NCBI RefSeq assembly: GCF_003545765.1
Contig: NZ_QXIO01000003.1
Span: forward strand, 186,001 to 250,000
Source: Colwellia sp. RSH04
GTDB taxonomy: Bacteria > Pseudomonadota > Gammaproteobacteria > Enterobacterales > Alteromonadaceae
Direction of reading: 5' to 3'
DNA length: 64,000 nucleotides
Shown: piece after piece, positions 41,632-48,979 of the stretch
Layout: every line of letters begins with the position of its first letter
How positions within the stretch are numbered: position 1 is the first letter of the stretch
Made by a program: the position numbers and the translations under genes
The notes under the pieces: generated by a model
What the model saw: the letters and a program-made list of their open reading frames with translations, nothing else
What the model was told of the DNA's origin: nothing
The model's database searches: none

Positions 41632-43236
41632 CTATACCTCAACTGTATATCTGCGTCTGTTTTTACTCACAGATATAGTTCTATTATTGCTTATCAATTT
41701 CATTGATTCGGTTTTTATGGTTCGGTCTACAATATGTGAAATAAGCTCATCAAACTTAGCAATAGTTTCCAAGTTTTGACGGTTAGGTCTAAAACCATTC
41801 GAGATATAAACAGCTTGAATCATAGTGTTGAGATCAATATTAAATATATAGACAGGTTCATTGTTTATGACTAGCGGAATAGGGATTTTGTCGATTGATG
41901 TTAATTTATGGTTTTCTATCCATTCTAAGTCAGCCTGGATATTTACCTTGTTGCAGATTGAATAATCTTTTAGTTTTCGACTAACGATAAAGCCATCAAC
42001 CTTTGAAGGTAAAAGTCTATTAGAGTATTCCAATGCTGAATTAACTATTAACTCCTCGACAATGTTTAAACATAAATCTTCGTCTTCACTCGTTAGTTCA
42101 CTTTTTTGAAATATATCAATTAAACCTAGGTAATTGGTGAGTGATTCTTGTAAAAATGACTCTTTCGAGAAATCAGCTAATGATGATTTTAGTGTTTCTT
42201 CCCCCAAGAGATATGCGGCTCGCACAATCCCTTCAGGGGTTAATATGAAGTTAGTTAAAGATGACAGTATATTAATATCATCTTGCACTTCAGAAGATAA
42301 AGTTTGAGTAGTATATTCAAGGTAAAAGCTATCTAACGCTTGACTACGTACATTAATAGGATCTACTTTCGTAAAACACCGACTAAATTCATTATCAAAT
42401 TTAGTAAAAACATTCCCAATAATTCCATCTTCATTTTTCATTGTTAATATTTGATAGATAAAATCTACAAAAATTCGAGGGATAAGGAATTGCTCTTCCA
42501 TTAGTCTCGCTAATCCAAATAATTCAATTAACTTATTTTGGAATGAAGCTAACGATAAAACTTCAAAATTTTTCGCCACGTAAGAGCTAGTTTTATTTTC
42601 TAATTGGTAATATTTATAAAAGGAATTATTTGGTGTTTCTTCTGTGAGTTTTGTTAAAAATTTAGATATAAAATCAGAGGTAACTTGGGAAGATGAGAAA
42701 TTCAATCTTGGATAACATTCGAAATCATAAAAGCTAACAGCTTTAGCTGTAAAGCCTTTTACATGCCTATTTTCAAAATATTCTTCAAAAGACTCTTTAA
42801 TATCATCATGCCGCTCACTTCCTTGTTTAATAAACTTTTGAAGCATCCCTATGTTTATGCCGATCGCTAAAGGTTTGTTGCTTAACTTAAACTCATCAAA
42901 TTTTTCATCTAAACAATCTATAGCTGATTTATGTTGGCTATTACTGTGGGTAGCATCTAAATGGAAATCAATCGAGTGACTGAATTTTTTATATAACTGA
43001 GTCAGGATTTCAGACTTTCCATCGCCAGAGCTTCCGCATAAGCAAATAAGACTATTAGTATGTGGTCGCTTCAAGGCATTTTCTAATTCACCTTCAAATT
43101 CGATCTGAATATCGGGAATAATATAAAGGTGATCTTTTAGTTTTTGGAACTCATCTACAGTATTGTCTGTTCGTAATGTTGATACAGAGTATTTTGAAGC
43201 TCTTGATAATACGCCTAACGCATCTTGTAAATTCAC
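41632..43236 (-). CDS. dptF: DNA phosphorothioation-dependent restriction protein DptF
   Basis: DptF (DndF) is the P-loop component of the restriction complex. The 534 residues begin MNLQDALGVLSRASKYSVSTL. They carry a Walker A in LICLCGSSGDGKSEILTQLY at about 58-77, followed by FHLDATHSN and KPLAIGINIGMLQKFI, as in other DptF proteins. The rest is helical. It is the first gene of the six-gene minus-strand operon. The start has a good GGAG-type ribosome site (AAGGAGATAAAGTG). Confidence 0.9.
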   Translation of the reverse strand: MNLQDALGVLSRASKYSVSTLRTDNTVDEFQKLKDHLYIIPDIQIEFEGELENALKRPHTNSLICLCGSSGDGKSEILTQLYKKFSHSIDFHLDATHSNSQHKSAIDCLDEKFDEFKLSNKPLAIGINIGMLQKFIKQGSERHDDIKESFEEYFENRHVKGFTAKAVSFYDFECYPRLNFSSSQVTSDFISKFLTKLTEETPNNSFYKYYQLENKTSSYVAKNFEVLSLASFQNKLIELFGLARLMEEQFLIPRIFVDFIYQILTMKNEDGIIGNVFTKFDNEFSRCFTKVDPINVRSQALDSFYLEYTTQTLSSEVQDDINILSSLTNFILTPEGIVRAAYLLGEETLKSSLADFSKESFLQESLTNYLGLIDIFQKSELTSEDEDLCLNIVEELIVNSALEYSNRLLPSKVDGFIVSRKLKDYSICNKVNIQADLEWIENHKLTSIDKIPIPLVINNEPVYIFNIDLNTMIQAVYISNGFRPNRQNLETIAKFDELISHIVDRTIKTESMKLISNNRTISVSKNRRRYTVEV

Positions 43237-43298
43237 TTTATCTCCTTATAAAGATAGCCCTATAACTCAATGATTAATAAGTAGGAAAACCTCAATTG

Positions 43299-43310
43299 TA
43301 CATATATGTA
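43299..43310. promoter_or_regulatory. 12-bp palindrome in the dptF / transporter intergenic region
   Basis: TACATATATGTA is a perfect palindrome 63 bp before dptF, in the 230-bp divergent gap. It overlaps a TATAAT hexamer (43309-43314) reading toward the transporter. It may be an operator or just AT-rich promoter sequence; no good -35 was found. Confidence 0.35.
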
Positions 43311-43335
43311 TAATGCTATAGTTCTAATCGAATGT

Positions 43336-43347
43336 CTGTAACAAATT
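43336..43347 (-). repeat. Right copy of the 12-bp inverted repeat flanking the island
   Basis: CTGTAACAAATT here is the exact reverse complement of AATTTGTTACAG at 21636-21647. It lies 100 bp before dptF, just outside the last island gene. Confidence 0.4.
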
Positions 43348-43469
43348 GCACTTATGGCCTGCATCATGATCTTAAACAAAGAGAGTGGGTGAGGATTTAT
43401 TTGCGCGATTCAATAAATTCAGGCGTTATGGTCCATAATAAACACATATAAAAAAAGAGGCGAGTGGCT

Positions 43470-44387
43470 ATGCCGTTATCGGTGACGTTATCATTAGTTT
43501 GTATTATTGGCTACTTGGCACAGTTTATTGGGTTGTGCATGGTCAGAGGCGTAAACGAGTTAAAAAAAGGTAAACCTGAGTTTCTTATCGCTATATTGTG
43601 CAGTGGTGTTTTATCCTGGGTTGCGATGCTTTTTACTTCTTTTGCTGATATTCCAACAAACTTTAAAACATTTGAAATCAATATATGGTTTGCTATTGGC
43701 GGACTGTTGTTTGGTTTTGGAACCGCGTTTAATCAAGGGTGTGGGGTTTCAACTTTAGGTAAGCTATCTAGAGGAGATTCAAAAATGATCTTCACTATTC
43801 TTGGTTGGTTAATCGACTGGTCTATTTTAGCTAAATGGAATCCATCAATTAGTCATAATAAGTTTATAATTTCGTCTGATATCACAATAGGATTGTTGGG
43901 TATTTTATCCATTATTTTAGTTGTTTGGGCATTTCTTGGTAATAAAGAAAGAAGAAAGTTATGGTCTACTATGATGTTGATTGGGCTTATTGGCGGTTTT
44001 GTTTTTCTCTTTGATCCTAAGTGGCCGCCAAGTGGCCTTCTCCTTAAAATCAGTAATGCAATAGTAAATCCTGACAGCAGCTTATGGCCTCCCAAAGAGA
44101 GCTACTTTTTATTTATTGCTCTACTCATTGGAATGTTTTCTGCTGCTTTATACACCAAAACATTTGAAGTCATAGGGTCTAATTTGAAAGAGTGGTCATT
44201 ACATATTATGGCAGGCACGTTCATGGGTATAGGAGCCTCACTGGCACTCGGAGGGAACGACACTCAATTATTACTAGCATTACCAACCTTTTCACCAGCA
44301 GGAATAGTTGCAGTTTTAGGAATGTTGGTTGGTATTTGGGTAGGCTTATTTGTCAGGGAAAAGGGTTTGGCTAAAATAAAAATTTAA
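43470..44387 (+). CDS. YeeE/YedE family transporter, putative thiosulfate (sulfur) uptake
   Basis: A polytopic membrane protein of about 305 residues and eight or more helices. It carries the YeeE/YedE family motif FGFGTAFNQGCGVSTLGKLSRGD, in which the cysteine is a transport-path residue in the thiosulfate importer TsuA, and another cysteine in IGLCMVRG. In the third repeat region the sequence is GGNDTQLLLALP, without a cysteine, as in a subset of the family, so the substrate is uncertain. I place the start at ATG 43470 because AGAGG lies 9 bases before it; GTG 43464 is possible. It adjoins a sulfur-using DNA-modification island but lies outside the 12-bp repeat. Confidence 0.8.
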   Translation: MPLSVTLSLVCIIGYLAQFIGLCMVRGVNELKKGKPEFLIAILCSGVLSWVAMLFTSFADIPTNFKTFEINIWFAIGGLLFGFGTAFNQGCGVSTLGKLSRGDSKMIFTILGWLIDWSILAKWNPSISHNKFIISSDITIGLLGILSIILVVWAFLGNKERRKLWSTMMLIGLIGGFVFLFDPKWPPSGLLLKISNAIVNPDSSLWPPKESYFLFIALLIGMFSAALYTKTFEVIGSNLKEWSLHIMAGTFMGIGASLALGGNDTQLLLALPTFSPAGIVAVLGMLVGIWVGLFVREKGLAKIKI

Positions 44388-44554
44388 AAATAAAAAAATA
44401 AAAAAAACTCATTACTTATTAAAATGGTCGTTTTCAAAACAAATTATTAATTAGAATTTAGCTTATCTAAAATTTCCTTATGGAGTGATATGACCAAAGA
44501 AATAGGCTGTAGCCATAAGTGTTCTGCCACCCAAAACATTTGCACAATCAAAAA

Positions 44555-44585
44555 AATAAGCCTGATTGATAAAATCAGGCTTATT
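44555..44585. terminator. Bidirectional terminator between the transporter and acyl-CoA dehydrogenase genes
   Basis: A perfect 13-bp stem (arms 44555-44567 and 44573-44585, AATAAGCCTGATT type) has a 5-base loop GATAA. An A-run lies upstream and TATATTAG downstream. It lies 51 bp past the minus-strand gene and can serve both convergent genes. Confidence 0.85.
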
Positions 44586-44635
44586 ATATTAGTGGTATTA
44601 TATCTTAGCTAACCTAGTGCTCGCTATAGTAAGCA

Positions 44636-46420
44636 CTAGAATAAGTTATCATCAATAGCAAAAAGAGGTTGGCTACCAGAACGAATACTCGCTAGTAAGG
44701 AAAGTCTTCTAGGTAATAAGCGTGCAAAGTAATATCTCGCTGTTAGTAATTTACTCTGGTAAAAATCACTCTGGGTTTCTTCACTCGCAAATGAAACTTG
44801 AGCCATTTTTGCCCAAGTAAATGCCATTGCGGTATACCCAAATACATGTAAATAGTCATTAGCCGCAGCACCTATTTCTTCAACATCAAGCGTCGACTTT
44901 TCAAGTAACTCTTGCGTTATGGTGGTGAGATCATTTAATGATTCTGATAGTGGTGAAATGAATTCAGACATTAGCGCGTTATCTTTATTCTGCTCAATAA
45001 AGCTCATCACCTCTTCTTTGAAAACATGATACATGGCACCTTTTGAGCCAATAACTTTACGCATCAATAGATCCATTGCTTGAATACCATTAGTTCCTTC
45101 GTAGATTTGTGTAATACGTGCATCACGAACTAATTGCTCTTGACCCCACTCACGAATATAACCATGTCCACCAAAAACTTGTTGGCCAGCAACCGTATTT
45201 TCAAAACCCAGATCAGTAAAGAATGCTTTAGCGATAGGTGTCAACAATGCTGACAAAGTATCGCCTTGTTTTTGAATATCTCCTTCACCGTAAGTCGCGT
45301 AGTCTAATTGCATAGCAATATAGCTTGATAAAGCGCGAGATCCTTCATTAAGTGCCTTCATATTAAGCAGCATACGACGCACATCGCCATGCACCATAAT
45401 AGAGTCTGTTTGCTGATCAGGATTTTTAGCGCCTGATAATGCACGGCCTTGACCACGATCTTTTGCATACTCTAAAGCATTTTGATAAGAACGAACAGCA
45501 GCACCTAAACCTTGAATACCAACACCTATGCGTTCAAAATTCATCATAGTGAACATACAAGCTAGGCCTTTATTCAATTCACCAATTAAATATCCTTTAG
45601 CGCCATCAAAATTCATTACACAGGTTGCTGAGGCGTGAATGCCCATTTTGTGTTCAATAGAGCCACACGAGACATTATTGCTCTCACCTAAGCTTTCATC
45701 TTCATTGACTTGAATTTTTGGTACTAAAAATAAAGAGATCCCTCTAGGACCTTTAGGTGCATCAGGTAACTTAGCTAACACTAAATGAATAATATTGTCT
45801 GTTAAATCATGTTCGCCACCAGTAATAAAAATCTTATTACCGGTAATTTCATAACTGCCATCGTCTTGAGGAATAGCTTTAGTGCGAATTATACCCAGGT
45901 CAGAGCCCGCATGAGCTTCTGTTAAACACATTGAAGCAGCCCATTCGCCTGAGTACATTTTGGTTAAGTAACGCTCTTTTAATGCTTCATTACCATGTTT
46001 AGCTAAAGATAATGCAGCACCAGCGGTTAATGACGGATATAGGGCGAATGAAATGTCTGCACTACAGAGCATTTCTTCATGCAATGCGGTTAGCATTTTT
46101 GGCATACCCATGCCACCATACTCAACATCCCCACCAAGAGCTGCCCACCCACCTTCTGCGTAAGTAGCAAACGCTTCTTTATATCCTGGTGCAGTTTTAA
46201 CTTTACCATTGTCATAACTAACGCCGGTTTCATCACCTTCTCTCGCTATAGGGTCAATCTCTTGCTCTGCAATTTTGGCACATTCTTGCAAAATGGCTTG
46301 AGCTGTATCTTTATCAACTTGCTCCGCTAGTTTAGGCAGTTTCTGCCACATTTCATCAGCCTTGAATACCTCAAACAATAAGAAATTCATATCTTCTAGT
46401 GGAACTTTATACTCAGCCAT
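44636..46420 (-). CDS. Acyl-CoA dehydrogenase with C-terminal extension
   Basis: An FAD-dependent acyl-CoA dehydrogenase of 594 residues, about 200 longer than the basic family. It resembles the group with an extra C-terminal domain often annotated as 3-methylmercaptopropionyl-CoA (DmdC-like) or medium/long-chain dehydrogenase. Visible motifs are MCLTEAHAGSDLG, YEITGNKIFITGGEHDL, FGGHGYIREWGQEQLVRDARI and the catalytic-Glu segment QIYEGTNGIQAMDL. No other fatty-acid genes adjoin. Fatty-acid breakdown is the safe reading. Whether it acts on DMSP-derived methylmercaptopropionyl-CoA cannot be told from sequence by eye. Confidence 0.9.
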   Translation of the reverse strand: MAEYKVPLEDMNFLLFEVFKADEMWQKLPKLAEQVDKDTAQAILQECAKIAEQEIDPIAREGDETGVSYDNGKVKTAPGYKEAFATYAEGGWAALGGDVEYGGMGMPKMLTALHEEMLCSADISFALYPSLTAGAALSLAKHGNEALKERYLTKMYSGEWAASMCLTEAHAGSDLGIIRTKAIPQDDGSYEITGNKIFITGGEHDLTDNIIHLVLAKLPDAPKGPRGISLFLVPKIQVNEDESLGESNNVSCGSIEHKMGIHASATCVMNFDGAKGYLIGELNKGLACMFTMMNFERIGVGIQGLGAAVRSYQNALEYAKDRGQGRALSGAKNPDQQTDSIMVHGDVRRMLLNMKALNEGSRALSSYIAMQLDYATYGEGDIQKQGDTLSALLTPIAKAFFTDLGFENTVAGQQVFGGHGYIREWGQEQLVRDARITQIYEGTNGIQAMDLLMRKVIGSKGAMYHVFKEEVMSFIEQNKDNALMSEFISPLSESLNDLTTITQELLEKSTLDVEEIGAAANDYLHVFGYTAMAFTWAKMAQVSFASEETQSDFYQSKLLTARYYFARLLPRRLSLLASIRSGSQPLFAIDDNLF

Positions 46421-46653
46421 TTTAGACCCCTTAACAAAACCAAACGAACATTTAAAACAGTTGTTTGAATATACCTTATCAATAGTAAATGTAAAGCTAA
46501 AAAATGTTGACTCAACATTATGAAAGCACTTTGAACGCGCAAAGCGGAATTTTTTTTAGTGTGTGTTATAGTGAATAATCAAAGGTATAGGTAAATTTTT
46601 CTTCAAAGTCCAATAACGGTATTAAGTTAGAGATTACTAGGAAATAGTACTGA

Positions 46654-47649
46654 ATGAATATACGAAACACTTTACCAACGCAATTAATAGGTAGCTTGAT
46701 AAGCGCAAGTATAGTCTTTTGTGCTTTGGTACCAGCAAGAGCTGAACAAATAACCTTTTCTAAAGTACAACAAGAGCAACAGGTTACCTTTAATTATCGT
46801 TGGAAAGATCATAATAATACCGAACAATCTATGGCGTTTAGTTTACAGAATGAAAATATTTTTGAACGCTTCAGACACCTCAAAATATACCAACCCAAGT
46901 TCGCTCAAAAGTCAATTTTGAGAAATATTAAAAAACAGTTACGTAAAGAGAAATTGCCCGGTGTAAATATTAATTATCAACAAAGTCAGGGAGAAACAAG
47001 CATTGAGGTGCGCGGACAAGATGAGAAGCAGGTTGCATTAGCTTACGCCAAAATAAACAAAATAGAACAACAGCAAAGAGAGCTTTACTACAAAAAAAAT
47101 TACTATCAAGCCTTTACTAATTACGATCAATCAACAGGTATTAAAGTCGATCATCGCAGTATAGCCGATGACTCTGTTTTAGATCTAAAGCCATTAAAAC
47201 CACTCATTTTAGATCAAGTGTCGATTAAAAATATTCGTAAGGTCACAAATTATGTACTGGGTTTTATACAAAGCATTCCCTACGCAACGTTAGAAGATAG
47301 AATGACGTCTTCGGGTGCTGGCTTTAATCCTCCTTTAAAGCTGCTCTGGGAAAACCAAGGTGATTGCGATAGCAAGATGACCCTAGCCGTAGCGCTATTA
47401 AGATCGTTAATGCCACGTATTGAAATGGTATTAATATATATTGAACAACATGCTTTTATTGGCATTGCTATACCTGCAAAAGCAGGCGAGTTAACAATTA
47501 ATCATGAAGGAATAGAGTATCTGCTGGCAGATCCCACTGGGCCCGCACTACTTCCTTTAGGAAAGTTAGCCCCTGAATCTGAATTGGCGATAACGCAGGG
47601 GCAATATGTCGCAGAGAGTTACTATGCGAGGCAAATATCACAAGAATAA
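46654..47649 (+). CDS. Secreted transglutaminase-like cysteine protein
   Basis: The 331 residues begin with a signal peptide (hydrophobic LIGSLISASIVFCALVPARA, predicted cleavage after ARA). The C-terminal transglutaminase-like fold has a full triad: Cys 238 in QGDCDSKM, His 266 in EQHAFIGI, and Asp 292 in LLADPTGP. Between them is a basic region without recognised motif. Such proteins are usually periplasmic peptidases or amidases; the target is unknown. It is convergent with the DyP gene, with only 9 bp between stops. Confidence 0.8.
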   Translation: MNIRNTLPTQLIGSLISASIVFCALVPARAEQITFSKVQQEQQVTFNYRWKDHNNTEQSMAFSLQNENIFERFRHLKIYQPKFAQKSILRNIKKQLRKEKLPGVNINYQQSQGETSIEVRGQDEKQVALAYAKINKIEQQQRELYYKKNYYQAFTNYDQSTGIKVDHRSIADDSVLDLKPLKPLILDQVSIKNIRKVTNYVLGFIQSIPYATLEDRMTSSGAGFNPPLKLLWENQGDCDSKMTLAVALLRSLMPRIEMVLIYIEQHAFIGIAIPAKAGELTINHEGIEYLLADPTGPALLPLGKLAPESELAITQGQYVAESYYARQISQE

Positions 47650-47658
47650 TACAAACAA

Positions 47659-48597
47659 CTATTCAGTATATAGACTAGCGATGAAATCAAGACTCGGTGC
47701 AAAAAAAGCCGCACCCGATTCTGCTTGAGTATATTTTAATAAATGATCTACATGCCCTTCACTATCGCCATGAATCATACTGTTTAGCATCATTTCAAAT
47801 GGTTCAGGCGAATGACAATAAGAAACAAAGAACAATCCTTTTCTTTTCATATCACCATAAGGCATGCTTTGCCTTAAAATCTCAAGACTATTACCCGTTT
47901 CATCTTTTAAACTTGTTCGCTTAGTATGTGCCGTTAATGGCTTATCTTCACTGTTATATTCAATATTATCGACTTTAGTTCTACCGTAAACATCTTCTTG
48001 TTCACGTTCAGTGATTGAGTTCCATAACGCTAAATTATGCTGATATCGTTGCACGTGCAAATAGCTCCCTGAAGCAAATTCAGTATCATCAGCTTCTTTT
48101 ACTAACGCGACTTCTCTGCGGTGAATACCTTGCGGATTTTCAGTGCCATCAACAAAGCCTGTTAAATCTCGTCCATCTAAGAAACGAAATGCTTGTATTT
48201 GCTCAATCAGCTCTACGCTATCACCTAATAACTGGCAAACTTTAGAGCTGACAATATGATTTACATCAGCGCGATCACTTCGAATTTCTACATATATATC
48301 GTAACTGCTCGCTGGTGCAACTCTGTCATCACTATCCATTGCGATGAAAGGCTTTAATAATTTTGGTCTTGCATCAGGGTAGAATTCATCCCAATAATTT
48401 GCTCCAATAGCCACCACACCAATTAAATTCGATTCAGAAAATTCTTCTGCGTATACGTCAAATAAGGCAGGCAGACGGGAAATTGCGGCACGAATAAACG
48501 CGTTTTTATCATCCAATGCATTAAAAAGCAGATAGCTGCCATGTAAATTAGGCTCTGCGCAAATACCAAATTGTTCTCTAGCCATTTGAATTCTCAT
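47659..48597 (-). CDS. DyP-type heme peroxidase (YfeX-like)
   Basis: The 312 residues match the short cytosolic DyP class. They have the distal motif GFVDGTENPQ (the GxxDG Asp) at about 149-158, the SYLHVQRYQHNLALW segment with the likely proximal heme His, and RQSMPYGDMKRKGLFFVSYC with the conserved distal Arg. No Tat or Sec signal is present. DyP enzymes oxidise dyes or porphyrins with hydrogen peroxide; the physiological substrate here is unknown. Confidence 0.92.
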   Translation of the reverse strand: MRIQMAREQFGICAEPNLHGSYLLFNALDDKNAFIRAAISRLPALFDVYAEEFSESNLIGVVAIGANYWDEFYPDARPKLLKPFIAMDSDDRVAPASSYDIYVEIRSDRADVNHIVSSKVCQLLGDSVELIEQIQAFRFLDGRDLTGFVDGTENPQGIHRREVALVKEADDTEFASGSYLHVQRYQHNLALWNSITEREQEDVYGRTKVDNIEYNSEDKPLTAHTKRTSLKDETGNSLEILRQSMPYGDMKRKGLFFVSYCHSPEPFEMMLNSMIHGDSEGHVDHLLKYTQAESGAAFFAPSLDFIASLYTE

Positions 48598-48660
48598 TAC
48601 AAAAATATTTTATATCTAAGTCGATTGTACACAAATAATTTTCTTTTATCATGAGCTTGA

Positions 48661-48957
48661 TTACATTACTTGCCATAAACCTTCTTTATTAGGACACATA
48701 AGCTGTTCTAACGTTTCTTTCTGTTTATTAAATGAGTTGATAAACTCAACCTGAACACATGGTTTTTCTTGATGTTTCTTAAAAGATATTTCAGTAATAA
48801 ACCCAGAATTTCTACTGTCGATATTACTCAAAAGAATATGCTTTTCATCTTTATTATCTAACAAACTAATAAGGTGCTCTTGAAGAGTTTCTTCAGCACG
48901 AGTTAAATAGTTAAGTTATGACTAAAATCACCAGAGATATTGAAAAGTTTTTCATCG
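48661..48957 (-). pseudogene. Small frameshifted reading frame, probably a broken gene
   Basis: Two minus-strand frames join to give one plausible protein. The first, 48955-48903, reads NDEKLFNISGDFSHNLTI and then stops. The second, 48915-48661, reads YLTRAEETLQEHLISLL... and runs 85 codons to a stop. The switch falls near 48903-48917. Neither part has a good ATG; the only listed start is a TTG at 48864 inside the second part. The gene would sit 20 bp after the histidine kinase gene. It is either a decayed co-transcribed gene, a sequencing indel or chance. I do not recognise the product. Confidence 0.4.
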
Positions 48958-48979
48958 TTTGTTTACTTAAAATGTGACG

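Noticed and set aside
44490..44615. Short plus-strand frame with a GGAG-like site, beginning MTKEIGCSHKC
   Set aside because: It runs straight through the terminator hairpin at 44555-44585 and shows no family resemblance; most likely chance.
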